A stretch of DNA of 64,000 nucleotides from Streptomyces spororaveus (GTDB lineage: Bacteria > Actinomycetota > Actinomycetes > Streptomycetales > Streptomycetaceae), in contig NZ_BNED01000005.1 in the NCBI RefSeq assembly GCF_016755875.1, positions 7,329,501-7,393,500 of the forward strand. Direction: 5' to 3'. Each line of letters begins with the position of its first letter. Positions within the stretch are counted from its first letter, which is position 1. Made by a program: the position numbers and the translations under genes. The notes under the pieces were generated by a model. The model saw only the letters and a list, made by a program, of their open reading frames with translations, was not told where the DNA came from and made no database searches. Shown here one piece after another: positions 1-8,850 of this stretch.

Positions 1-1
1 C

Positions 2-136
2 CTCGTGGACGGCACCGGGGGGTTCGGCTGGCACATGGTCAACGACCTGGCCCACGCCACCGTCGTCACGCCCACGCCCACGCCTGAAGGCGGGAAGACC
101 GTACGCGCCCTCCTGCCCCGTCGGACCGGCGCATAG
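2..136 (+). CDS. ATP-binding protein (anti-sigma factor kinase-like), C-terminal end only
   Basis: The window opens inside this gene; the last 44 codons are present and end at TAG. The tail contains GGFGWHMVNDLA, which resembles the glycine-rich G2 box plus following helix of HATPase_c_2 proteins (RsbW-like), followed by a short variable strand and a basic end. In Streptomyces such small cytosolic ATPases act as anti-sigma factors or stand-alone regulators. It converges on a STAS fragment, a typical partner domain. Start, length and most of the domain lie outside the window, so the assignment rests on the G2 region only. Confidence 0.6.
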   Translation, partial: LVDGTGGFGWHMVNDLAHATVVTPTPTPEGGKTVRALLPRRTGA

Positions 137-193
137 GCGCGAGCCTGCGGTCGGGTAGGCGATTCAGGGCCTCTCCGCGCGGAGTCATGGCGG

Positions 194-343
194 TCAGGAC
201 TCGGTGCCGGGCAGGAGTCGGAGGGTCTGGTCCAGGCCGATGATCCGCAGGACGTGCAGCGTGTGGGCGGGGACGGCGGCGAGTGCGATGTCGGCTTGGG
301 CGGCCTGTACGCGGTTGCGGGCGGCGATCAGGGCGCTGATGCC
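194..343 (-). pseudogene. STAS-domain anti-sigma antagonist, C-terminal remnant
   Basis: Only about 49 codons are recognisable: GISALIAARNRVQAA, then a strand and IIGLDQTLRLLPGTES. This matches the C-terminal half of RsbV/SpoIIAA-like STAS proteins, where an SGIS segment follows the phosphorylated serine region. Upstream of the glycine at 341-343 the frame turns into non-homologous sequence and no start or phosphoserine motif is found. It looks like a 5'-deleted remnant. The adjoining ATPase tail suggests the two were once a partner-switch pair. Confidence 0.6.
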
Positions 344-394
344 AGGCCGCCCGGAGTGCGGCCCACCCAAATGCGCTTCCCTGTGGGTATGCGA

Positions 395-426
395 AGGGCC
401 CGACCGGCGCGTGCCGGTCGGGCCCT
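395..426 (-). terminator. Intrinsic-type hairpin after the SCO5918-family gene
   Basis: Perfect 14-bp inverted repeat (AGGGCCCGACCGGC at 395-408, complement at 413-426) with a 4-nt loop. It sits 40 nt beyond the stop of the minus-strand gene ending at 466. There is no strong U-tract, as is usual in Streptomyces. It could also stop transcription from the left. Confidence 0.75.
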
Positions 427-465
427 CTTCGCTGTTCGGGTGGCGGCATGCGCCGGGCCCACTGG

Positions 466-780
466 TCAGGCGGTGACGGGGGTGCCGAGCATCGCGGAGG
501 CCCGCTGGAGGGGGTTGAGTGCGCGTGTGGCCATGGCGGTTCGGGGGAGGCTTCCGCGGCAGGTGAAGCCGAGCTGGGTCATGGCGCGGAGGACTTCGCC
601 GGCGCTGAAGTCGCGGCGGTCTTGGCGGGTGATGACCTGGCCGACCTGCTTGACGGGGTAGGTGCGGCGGCCGATGATCACGGACTCGCCGATGACCTGT
701 TCGGGCTTGATGCCCTTCATGGACTCCAGGACGCCCGTCTTGGTCAGGTCGAACGGGAAGCGGGCGATGACACAGCGCAT
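466..780 (-). CDS. SCO5918 family protein (conserved, unknown function)
   Basis: Small basic 104-residue protein beginning MRCVIARFPFDLTK. It resembles the actinobacterial family usually named after SCO5918, always small and often beside a CBS protein, a DEAD-box helicase and a cold-shock gene, as here. The ATG at 780 has GAGG 5 nt upstream. No catalytic motif is visible; the conserved block GESVIIGRRTYPVKQVGQVITRQDRRDFSAGEV is rich in Arg and Lys and could contact RNA (inference). It is the last gene of a minus-strand group and is followed by a strong hairpin. Confidence 0.75.
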   Translation of the reverse strand: MRCVIARFPFDLTKTGVLESMKGIKPEQVIGESVIIGRRTYPVKQVGQVITRQDRRDFSAGEVLRAMTQLGFTCRGSLPRTAMATRALNPLQRASAMLGTPVTA

Positions 781-829
781 GATGCCTCACAGGGTGAAGA
801 GGGGAAGGGTCCGGCCACGGTGAGGTGGT

Positions 830-1234
830 TCAGCGTGCGAGGGCGAGGACGCCCAGGGCGCTGCCTTGTTCATCGACGACGGGCAGGGCGTCGAGCCTGC
901 GGTAGTGCATCGCGTGCTCGGCTTCGGCCATCGTGGTCATGGGCGAGGTGAACGGCCCACGGTCGCCGAGGACATCGCGCAGACGGAGCCGGTCGGTGTA
1001 CGCGGCGCTGTCGCGGATGGCGCTGAGCCGCTCGCGCGTGATCAGCCCGGTGCAGAGGCCGTCCTCGTCGCAGACGAGTAGATGGTCCGTGCGGGAACTG
1101 GCCGTGACGGCCAGGGCCACCTCGACGGTCATGTCGTCACAGACCTGCGGACCGGCCGCCTCCATGGCGTCGTCCACCGTCCGGTGCGCGAGGTCGGCAT
1201 GCGCGGAGCGGGGCTGCATCTGGACCAGCGTCAA
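830..1234 (-). CDS. CBS-domain protein
   Basis: Two CBS motifs are visible, roughly residues 20-70 (TVDDAMEAAGPQV...DHLLVCDEDG) and 85-130 (LRLRDVLGDRG...DALPVVDEQGSALGVL), making a single Bateman module. Such modules bind adenosyl ligands and act as energy sensors. I chose the TTG at 1234 because AGGAGG (1246-1241) lies 6 nt upstream; the first ATG in frame, at 1219, is 21 nt from it. The gene begins 46 nt after the stop of the helicase and is followed by the SCO5918-family gene, so the three are probably co-transcribed. The ligand cannot be told from sequence. Confidence 0.8.
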   Translation of the reverse strand: MTLVQMQPRSAHADLAHRTVDDAMEAAGPQVCDDMTVEVALAVTASSRTDHLLVCDEDGLCTGLITRERLSAIRDSAAYTDRLRLRDVLGDRGPFTSPMTTMAEAEHAMHYRRLDALPVVDEQGSALGVLALAR

Positions 1235-1280
1235 AATCTGCCTCCTGCAGAGATGGGTCAGTTTCCTGATCACGTGGTTC

Positions 1281-2789
1281 TCAGGCCGCCGCATCAAAGG
1301 CGGACTGCCGCGCGCTCGCCCGCCGGGCGACCGAAGCAGGGCCGCGCCGGCCGCGGGAGGCCGTGCTGCGCTTGGGCCGCTCGGACACCGGTGCGGTGAT
1401 GGTGACCGGGATGCCGGAGGGCGCCTGCGCGCCGGTGATGCGGGTCAGGACCTCGTCGCCGGAGTGGATCTGGGTGGTCTGCGGGGTGATGCCCGCGGCC
1501 TGCATGAGGCGTGCCATCTCGCGGCGCTGGTTGGGGGTGACCAGGGTGACGACGCTGCCGGACTCGCCGGCGCGGGCGGTGCGGCCGCCGCGGTGGAGGT
1601 AGTCCTTGGGGTCGGTCGGCGGGTCGACGTTGACGACGAGGTCGAGGTTGTCGACGTGGATGCCGCGGGCCGCGACGTTCGTGGCCACGAGGACGCTGAC
1701 GTGCCCGCTCTTGAACTGGGTGAGGGTACGGGTGCGCTGGGGCTGGGACTTCCCGCCGTGCAGGGCCGCGGCGCGCACCCCGTTGCTCAGCAGGTGTTCG
1801 GTCAGCCTGTCCACGCCGTGCTTGGTGTCCAGGAACATGATCACGCGGCCCTCGCGGGCGGCGATCTCGGTCGTGGCGGCCTGCTTGTCGAAGTTCTGGA
1901 CGTGCAGGACGTGGTGTTCCATCGTGGTGACGGCGCCCTGCGAGGGGTCGACGGAGTGCACGACGGGGTCGGTCAGGTAGCGGCGCACCAGCAGGTCGAC
2001 GTTCCGGTCCAGGGTGGCGGAGAACAGCATCCTCTGCCCTTCGGGCCGCACCTGGTCCAGCAGGGCGGTGACCTGGGGCATGAACCCCATGTCGGCCATC
2101 TGGTCAGCCTCGTCGAGCACGGTGATCGCGACCTGGTTCAGCCGGCAGTCGCCACGGTCGATGAGGTCCTTCAGGCGGCCGGGCGTGGCGACGACCACTT
2201 CCGCTCCGGCGCGCAGCGCCTGTGCCTGCCGGTAGATGGGCATGCCGCCGACGACGGTGGCCATGCGCAGCTTGACCGCCCGGGCGTAGGGGGTGAGCGC
2301 GGCGGTGACCTGCTGGGCGAGCTCACGGGTGGGTACGAGGACCAGTGCGAGCGGCCGGCCCGACTCGGCGCTCTGGCCGGCCGTACGGGCCAGCAGCGCG
2401 AGGCCGAAGGCCAGGGTCTTGCCCGAGCCGGTGCGGCCACGACCCAGGACGTCACGGCCCGCGAGGGTGTTGGGCAGGGTTGCTGCCTGGATCGGGAACG
2501 GCGTGACCATGCCCTCACGGGTGAGCGTGGCGAGCAGCTGGGCCGGCATGGCGAGGTCGGCGAAGGCCTCGACGGCGGGCAGTGCGGGGGTGATCGTCTT
2601 CGGCGGTGCGAACTCGCCCTGGATCGCGGCGGGCCGACGACCGTAGCCGCCCGAGCGGCTCGGACCTCCGGAGCGGCTCGGGGCCGAAGAGCCGAAGCGG
2701 CTGCCCCGGCCCGAACCGGAGCCGGCGCCGAAAGCGGGGCCGCCGGTGCGGCTGCGGGAGGAGCGCTCGTTCGTACGCGTGGGGTTCAT
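1281..2789 (-). CDS. DEAD-box RNA helicase (cold-shock type)
   Basis: ATP-dependent RNA helicase of about 502 residues. Motifs in order: Q-motif region PFPIQAATLP, Walker A GRGRTGSGKT, PTRELA, VVATPGR, DEAD, SAT, then in the second RecA domain ARGIHV and HRGGRTARAG. A Ser/Gly/Arg-rich N-terminus (about 50 residues) and a basic C-terminal tail flank the core, typical of RNA-unwinding cold-shock helicases. The ATG at 2789 follows AAGGAAGG with 6-7 nt spacing. That Shine-Dalgarno site is enclosed in a hairpin (2798-2824), suggesting translational control. Neighbours on the same strand are a CspA-like gene upstream and CBS and SCO5918 genes downstream, so the locus probably serves RNA unfolding in the cold (inference). 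Confidence 0.93.
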   Translation of the reverse strand: MNPTRTNERSSRSRTGGPAFGAGSGSGRGSRFGSSAPSRSGGPSRSGGYGRRPAAIQGEFAPPKTITPALPAVEAFADLAMPAQLLATLTREGMVTPFPIQAATLPNTLAGRDVLGRGRTGSGKTLAFGLALLARTAGQSAESGRPLALVLVPTRELAQQVTAALTPYARAVKLRMATVVGGMPIYRQAQALRAGAEVVVATPGRLKDLIDRGDCRLNQVAITVLDEADQMADMGFMPQVTALLDQVRPEGQRMLFSATLDRNVDLLVRRYLTDPVVHSVDPSQGAVTTMEHHVLHVQNFDKQAATTEIAAREGRVIMFLDTKHGVDRLTEHLLSNGVRAAALHGGKSQPQRTRTLTQFKSGHVSVLVATNVAARGIHVDNLDLVVNVDPPTDPKDYLHRGGRTARAGESGSVVTLVTPNQRREMARLMQAAGITPQTTQIHSGDEVLTRITGAQAPSGIPVTITAPVSERPKRSTASRGRRGPASVARRASARQSAFDAAA

Positions 2790-2797
2790 GCGGAACC

Positions 2798-2824
2798 TTC
2801 CTTGATACGGCACGTATCAAGGAA
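2798..2824 (-). promoter_or_regulatory. Hairpin sequestering the helicase ribosome binding site
   Basis: A perfect 12-bp inverted repeat (TTCCTTGATACG / CGTATCAAGGAA, 3-nt loop) lies just upstream of the helicase start. In the mRNA the 3' arm contains AAGGAA of the Shine-Dalgarno sequence. The stem has 5 G:C of 12 pairs, very AT-rich for this genome. This is the layout of a structure that opens and closes to control initiation. Whether temperature, the helicase itself or a protein is the trigger is not visible. Confidence 0.6.
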
Positions 2825-3050
2825 TTCCCGCAGCGTAGGAGCGGCGCAGGGAATTGCGAGAACGGGCCGAATGGAATGCGAAAGCAGATCTGGCGGACAG
2901 AAAGTCTGCACGCGCTCAGTCGCTGGAATAAGGTGGCGCCATGTAGGCGCGGCAACCAAAATAATTGACTCGGGTGCATATCCGAGAGAGCCGCTCGGCC
3001 GAGTGTCTCCATGCTCAATGCCGCGGGTGGACCCACCGCGGGAAATACGT

Positions 3051-3092
3051 GCAGCTGGGGCCCGCACCCCGAGGGATGCGGGCCCCAGCTGC
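3051..3092 (-). terminator. Terminator of the cold-shock gene
   Basis: Perfect 16-bp stem (GCAGCTGGGGCCCGCA at 3051-3066, complement at 3077-3092) with a 10-nt loop, starting 17 nt after the csp stop. It separates csp from the helicase. The remaining leader, about 260 nt (2790-3050), contains no gene. Confidence 0.85.
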
Positions 3093-3108
3093 AGAATGCG
3101 TGTCAGCG

Positions 3109-3864
<756 letters not shown>

Positions 3865-4545
3865 TCACCGGGCGGCTCGGACCGTGCGATGCCAGAGCGA
3901 GTCTCTGGATCCGAGGATCTCGGCGCCGGGATGGTCGCGCAGCCAGGCAGCGAAGGTCTCGGAGGTGCGGTCGGGCAGGACGTCCACGACGCGGCCGGCT
4001 TCCACGTCGACGAGGATCGTGCCGTAGGTGCGGCCCTTGCGGAAGGCGAACTCGTCGACTCCGAGCACTCGCGGAGACCGTTCCGGCGCCGTCGGTGGTT
4101 CCAGCAGCTCCAGCAGCTCCAGCAGTCGCGTGCGTCCGGCGGCGAGGTGCATGCGGCGGCACAGCCGTTCGCCGGCCCGCCCGCCGAGCTCGACCTGGCG
4201 GAGCCAGGTCTTCAGCCCGAGGCTGGAGCGGCGATAACGCTCGCTCAGCCCGCTGACCTGCTCGACAAACGTCCGCCGTGGACACGAGGCCCAGTCGCAG
4301 AAGAACCGCCGGACCCGCAGCCGCACGAGCAGCTTTCTCCCAGACAAGGGCCGCTCGGCCAGAGACCGCTCGTAGCACGAATGCACCCGCCGAGCTCGGG
4401 CACGGCATCCCGGGCATCTAGGTGGCGGCCCGCAAGCGGCCGCCACCACGACCAGGGCCTCCGCCGTGAACTGCATGGCCTCCAAACGCACATCGACGCC
4501 CGGGAACAGCACATCATCCAGCGAGCAAACCCCCACCACACGCAT
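3865..4545 (-). pseudogene. ISL3-family transposase, 3'-truncated
   Basis: N-terminal half of an ISL3 (IS204/IS1001/IS1096/IS1165) transposase: cysteine pairs CPGC and C-x(4)-CP of the zinc-binding N-terminal domain, then the linker helices, then VLGVDEFAFRKGRTYGT, which carries the first catalytic Asp. The frame breaks down soon after AAWLRDHPGAEI, where intact members continue with a C-RDR segment and about 200 more residues including the second Asp and the Glu. About 226 codons remain against the usual 400-550. A CAGCTC repeat encodes LLELLELLE. The element is inactive and marks the left part of the accessory island. Confidence 0.85.
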
Positions 4546-4566
4546 GCCCTGCCGAAACGTTCCAGC

Positions 4567-5226
4567 ATGCGGCTCCTGACCTGGGATTTCACGGAACTCC
4601 GGGCAGAGCCATTTTCACGAATCCTCATCAGCACCCCGTTGCCGTGTTCGCCCGCCGCTCTCGACGCCGAGCTGCACGCCGCCCTGGCCGCTTTCGACGC
4701 TGCGGCCGCTCCGTGGCGTGAGGCCCTCGAGGACCTGGACGAAGACGTCCTCGCCGAGTCCGCCGCCGAAGCGCGGGCCTTCGGCGCCGGCCCGGCGGCC
4801 GTCGTCGACGAGCTGGTGCGCTGCCTGCTCAGGCAGTTGGCCGACTGGCAGCAGTCGATCGGCGAGCTGGGCCGCGCGCTCACCACGGCAACTGAAGGCC
4901 GACCGCTACCCGGCTGGTCCACAGACGCCGGCCGCACCGAGGACATCGGGTGGCGCCAGGCCCGCACCACGCTGCTCGAGGCCGTCGCACGCCACCACCA
5001 CGCTCACCTGCTCGCCGCCATCGTCGAGCTCGGCGGTGAGCTGGAGCTCCCAGCTACCCGTAACGGGCGCTTCAGGGGCGCGGTCATCCCAGAAGGCTGC
5101 GCGGTCAGCGCCGGCCGCCGCCGATGCGGCGGTCGTCGGCCAGTGCGGTCAGCGGGCCGAACTCGCAGGCAAGCTGGTTCCACGTCAGAACCTCGCCACA
5201 GCGGGCCGGGAACTCCTTCGGGTTGA
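4567..5226 (+). CDS. Unrecognised protein, probably damaged at its 3' end
   Basis: From ATG 4567 the frame has strong G/C third positions and a helical, acidic composition (AALDAELHAALAAFDAAA, then EDLDEDVLAESAAEA) up to about residue 165. Beyond about 5075 it becomes Arg/Gly/Ser-rich and overlaps a convergent gene, so the natural C-terminus has probably been lost or frameshifted. No motif, signal peptide or membrane segment is seen, and no good ribosome binding site precedes the ATG, so the true start may have been removed by the neighbouring insertion sequence. I do not recognise the family. Confidence 0.4.
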   Translation: MRLLTWDFTELRAEPFSRILISTPLPCSPAALDAELHAALAAFDAAAAPWREALEDLDEDVLAESAAEARAFGAGPAAVVDELVRCLLRQLADWQQSIGELGRALTTATEGRPLPGWSTDAGRTEDIGWRQARTTLLEAVARHHHAHLLAAIVELGGELELPATRNGRFRGAVIPEGCAVSAGRRRCGGRRPVRSAGRTRRQAGSTSEPRHSGPGTPSG

Positions 5227-5494
5227 ACTCGGGCATGGTCCAGGTGCCAGTGCCCCGGTCCCGCAGCCACAGGTCCCCGTCACCGTCGACCACAGTCGGC
5301 GGGACCGGTACGGGCTCGGCCTGATCGGTGGGTTCCCAGGTGACCCGGCCCGGGTGGGAAACGCGGCGCAGCTCGGTGGTGGCCAGCCGTGCGGCCAAGT
5401 CACGGGTGGACTCTTCGGTGTCCTTGACCGACGCGAGTCGGAATGCGTCGTCAAGTACGGGCAGGGCTGGATTCTTGCTGCGCTTTGAACTCAT
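5105..5494 (-). CDS. Hypothetical protein
   Basis: 129-residue protein starting MSSKRSKNPALPVLDDAF; GGAGG lies about 10 nt before the ATG. The sequence has a helical N-terminal half (KDTEESTRDLAARLATTELRRV) and a second half with DGDGDLWLRDRGTGTW and EFPARCGEVLTWNQLACEFGPL. No signal peptide, membrane helix or catalytic motif is evident. It stands alone in the accessory island, converging on the damaged gene at 4567. The family is not recognised; a link to a mobile element is possible from its position only. Confidence 0.55.
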   Translation of the reverse strand: MSSKRSKNPALPVLDDAFRLASVKDTEESTRDLAARLATTELRRVSHPGRVTWEPTDQAEPVPVPPTVVDGDGDLWLRDRGTGTWTMPEFNPKEFPARCGEVLTWNQLACEFGPLTALADDRRIGGGRR

Positions 5495-6425
5495 ACGCTG
5501 ACTACCTCCGGTGGGGGGCGTCACATCCGTTATGGCACCCCGTAGAGGAACACGGTATCCGAGGCGGGAGCCGGGCCGGCTACGACCACTGTCCAGGTGG
5601 AGGCGCTGGCACACCGGGCGGTGGGGCTAGGTGGTGAGCTGGTCCTGGACGTGGCGCAACCAGTGGTGGTAGCGCTCAGATATGGCGGTCCGGGTTTGAG
5701 AAGGTGAGGCCGCCGGGGGCGAGCGGACGTCGGGCCGGGGCGGGTGCGGGCTCGGGCTCGGTCTCGCCGGGCGGCTGGCGGAAGTCGGCGCCCTGCTCGA
5801 CCGGCATCAGCCGGCGCCCACCCGCCTGGGCGGGTACGGGAGCGTCGGAAGCGGGCTCGGAGAAGGCGGGCAGCGAGAGCGGTCGGCCGGACCGAGAGGC
5901 TGATCGCCAGGGTGCGACCGATTGTAGGAAGCCGACAACCCCCGCAGCGGTCCTCGCAGCGGCGTCCGCCGCGCCGTCTCGGCGAGCTGGGCTAGATTAC
6001 GGCGCGGCACCGCTCGGTGCGCCTTCGCGTGCTCCACTGCACTGAGCATCGGGCGGTCCGGGTTTCCACGGTCGCCCCGGTCCTCGGGCACGAGGACCTC
6101 CAGCTCCTCGTGGAGCGCGGGGACGAGGATGAAGCGCGGGTGTGGTACTTCGTTGCGGTCTTCCCGCTGAGGGTGTGGCACGAGCTCCACAGCCCGATAG
6201 ACCCGCTGGGTGAGCGGCGTCGCCGGGCGGGGAATCACGCCGCGTCAACCAAACCTGACCTGACCGGCGGATGGGGTCACCACTCCGCCGACGTTCTTAC
6301 GTTCTTCGGCGGTGAACTCCTGGCCCCCGCCGCCGCGCGACCACCCGGCCGACAGCGGCGACATAGGAACGTCGGATCCGATCAGGACCAGGCTCTCGTC
6401 GTCCGGTCCGGCTGATCAGCGCCGT
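5495..6425. other. 930-bp stretch without a supportable gene
   Basis: Open frames here switch strand and phase, lack ribosome binding sites and have no recognisable motifs. A short minus-strand trace ending at 5627 (reading ERYHHWLRHVQDQLTT before TAG) looks like the end of a decayed gene, possibly a transposase. A minus-strand frame around 6050-6240 shows some coding-like composition. I treat the whole stretch as decayed island DNA. Confidence 0.4.
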
Positions 6426-8546
6426 TCAGGAGGCGGTGACGGGTTTTCGCCATGGTGCGGGCGTCCACCAGTTGGCGGGGCCGAGTGCTGCCATGACGGC
6501 AGGGACGAGGATGCCGCGTACGAGAACGGCGTCGACCAGGGCGCCGATGGCGATGCCGAGGCCGGTGAATTTGAGGAGGCTGACGTCTGAGGTGCCCATG
6601 GCTGCGGCGGACAGGGCGAGGGCTGCGGCGGCACTGCTGACGAGGCGGCCGGTGCGGGCGATGCCATCGATGACGGCGGTGCGGTTGCTGCCGGTGCGGT
6701 CGTATTCCTCGCGGATGCGGCCGAGGAGGAAGATCTCGTAGTCGATGGACAGGGCGAGGGTGACGAAGAGGGTGAACAGGAGCATGGGGGTGTCGAGGGT
6801 TCCTGTCACGGTGAAGTTGCCGACCAGGGTGCGGCCGTGGCCGTCTTGGAACAGGACTACCAGGATGCCGAGGCTGGCTCCCAGGCTGGCCACGGCGACC
6901 AGGACGGCTTTGATCGGAGCGATGATCGTGCGGGTGTAGGCAGCGAGGAGGGTCAGGAGTGCGCAGGCCAGGAGGAGGAAGCACAGGGGCATGGTGTTGC
7001 GGATGGCCGTGATGGTGTCGGTGACCTCTGCGGCCCGGCCGCCCACCAGGACGGCCCCGGGTGCGGTTGTGGCTCGTACGGCCCGTACGACTGTTGCCGC
7101 CTGCTCGGTGCCGGGGTCGGCGGCTGAGGCGAGCAGGAGCACGGCGGCGGGGGAGGGGCGGCCGGTGAGGCTGGGTCCGTTCGCGGGCTGGGCGGGGCGC
7201 ACGATGCGGACGCCGATGATGTGGGGGACGCGGGCCAGTCGTTGCGTGTAGGCGGGCAGGCCTCGGGCGGTATCGGGGCCGGTGACGACCAAGGTCAGCA
7301 GCCGTTCGGGTGGGGCGGCGAAGGCGTCCCTGACGTGCTGGGCGGCGGCCGCCGCCGGGGCGGAGGGCGGCAAAGTGCGCTCGTCCGCCAGGCCGAGCCG
7401 GGCGTGGCCAAGCGGCAGCGTGATCACTCCCAGCAGGACGGCCGCGAGAGCGGTGGTGAGCAGGGGACGTGTGGTGACCGTGCGGGCGGTGGACCGCCAG
7501 AATTTGCTGCCGTTCTCGTGGTGTGTGCGTCGCCACCGGGACAAGGGATCGAAAGCGTAGGTGTGCGGGCCGAGCAGACGCAGGAAAGCGGGTAGTACTA
7601 GCAGGGCAACGGCGGCGGACAGGATCGCGACGATCATGCCCGCCATGGACAGGGCGCGCAATACCGGTACGGGCACCACCAGTGCGGCCGCGAGGCAGGC
7701 GGTGATCGCGGCGGCGGAGAAGACGATGGACCGCCTGGTGGAGTGCAGCGCGGTGGACAGCGCTTGCTGTGCGCTGTCGCCTCGTGCGCGCTGCTCGCGG
7801 ACCCGGGCCAAGAGGAAGAGGCTGTAGTCGACTGCGAGTCCCGCGCCGATCGCTGAGGCGGCGTTGACCGCTGCCCAGGAGACTTCGGTGACCTGGGCGA
7901 GCAGTCCCAGCACGGGGATGGTGCAGCCGACTGCCAGCACGGCCACCAGGACCGGCAGGAGGGCGGCTACCAGGGAGCCGTAGGCGAAGACCAGCAGCAG
8001 GAACAGTACGGGAGCTGTGATCAGCTCTGCCCGCATGAGGTCGCGTGCGCTTGTTTCGTCGATTTCCTCGTTGGCGGCAGCTGGACCGCTGGCTTCCACC
8101 CGCAGGCCGCCGGCCGCCGTGCGGGCGGCTTTGATCAGGCGGGAGACATCAGGCGGGGGCTGTCCGTCCGTCTTCTTCAAACGGGCGGCGACCAGCATGG
8201 TCTTGCCATCCCGGGAGCGCAACCACGTGTTCTCGCGCGCGGTGGGGGTCCATACGCCGGCCACTTCGCGGTCGCCGGCCAGGGCTGCGGCCACTGCCAC
8301 GACGCCGTCTGCCAAAGGCGGCTGCGCCGGGTGCGTTCCGGCGGGGGACAGGGCGAGGAACAGGTCTGGAGAGGGAACACCCAGCCGTTCGGCCCGCCGC
8401 TGGGCGTGCACTGCTTCGATCCCGGTGGCCACCGAGCCGCCGGTGGCCAGCGATGCCATCGCAGTCGGCGCCAGGACACCGGCGCACACCGCGGCCAGCA
8501 TCGCCAGGACCACGGTCAGCCAGGCTCGTCGTCTCGACGGTTTCAT
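6426..8546 (-). CDS. MMPL/RND-family transporter
   Basis: 706-residue membrane protein with the duplicated RND plan: one N-terminal helix (residues about 8-30), an extracytoplasmic domain (about 35-170), a five-helix block (about 180-330), a second extracytoplasmic domain (about 385-520) and a final helix block to about 690. Each block contains a VDYS or IDYE segment (GLAVDYSLFLLARVREQ; LALSIDYEIFLLGRIREEY), the MMPL proton-relay region. The ATG at 8546 has GGAAGG 5 nt upstream. The family exports lipids or hydrophobic products using proton force. It follows the terpenoid operon on the same strand after a 304-bp gap and could export its product, but this is inference from position. Confidence 0.88.
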   Translation of the reverse strand: MKPSRRRAWLTVVLAMLAAVCAGVLAPTAMASLATGGSVATGIEAVHAQRRAERLGVPSPDLFLALSPAGTHPAQPPLADGVVAVAAALAGDREVAGVWTPTARENTWLRSRDGKTMLVAARLKKTDGQPPPDVSRLIKAARTAAGGLRVEASGPAAANEEIDETSARDLMRAELITAPVLFLLLVFAYGSLVAALLPVLVAVLAVGCTIPVLGLLAQVTEVSWAAVNAASAIGAGLAVDYSLFLLARVREQRARGDSAQQALSTALHSTRRSIVFSAAAITACLAAALVVPVPVLRALSMAGMIVAILSAAVALLVLPAFLRLLGPHTYAFDPLSRWRRTHHENGSKFWRSTARTVTTRPLLTTALAAVLLGVITLPLGHARLGLADERTLPPSAPAAAAAQHVRDAFAAPPERLLTLVVTGPDTARGLPAYTQRLARVPHIIGVRIVRPAQPANGPSLTGRPSPAAVLLLASAADPGTEQAATVVRAVRATTAPGAVLVGGRAAEVTDTITAIRNTMPLCFLLLACALLTLLAAYTRTIIAPIKAVLVAVASLGASLGILVVLFQDGHGRTLVGNFTVTGTLDTPMLLFTLFVTLALSIDYEIFLLGRIREEYDRTGSNRTAVIDGIARTGRLVSSAAAALALSAAAMGTSDVSLLKFTGLGIAIGALVDAVLVRGILVPAVMAALGPANWWTPAPWRKPVTAS

Positions 8547-8850
8547 TCGCGCCTTCCCTGGTGTGTCGCAGGCCCTGTCCAACGATCACGTTGTCGGCCC
8601 GGTACGTGCCTTGTTCTGCCGCTTCTGCTCTGGCTGGTCCGGCCGGGCCAGCGCAGCAGAGGCAGGCGGGTACCGCGGAGCATGAGCCGTCGCGACGCCG
8701 CCGGTGACCTGGTGGCTGGGCGGCCAAGGGGGGAGCAGGTCGAGGTGGCGAACGCCGTAAGGAAGCGGCCGGTCATCCCCGGACCGTGGAGGTGCTGGCC
8801 GCGCGTTGGGCCGGCCAGGTCGGTTGGCACCGCAGCGGTGGGCGGTCCGG
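8547..8850. other. Intergenic region between terpenoid operon and MMPL gene
   Basis: No gene is supported in these 304 bp. The run GCTGGTCCGGCCGGGCCAGC (about 8632-8651) can form a short GC hairpin and may act as a terminator for the operon above. The remaining part presumably holds the MMPL promoter, but no clear -35/-10 pair stands out. Confidence 0.3.

Noticed and set aside
4100..4130. Tandem CAGCTC repeat as a regulatory array
   Set aside because: It lies in frame inside the transposase remnant and simply encodes a Leu/Glu run.
5807..6238. Minus-strand frame of 143 codons in the gene-poor island stretch
   Set aside because: No ribosome binding site, no motif, and coding character only in its first part; recorded as decayed DNA instead.
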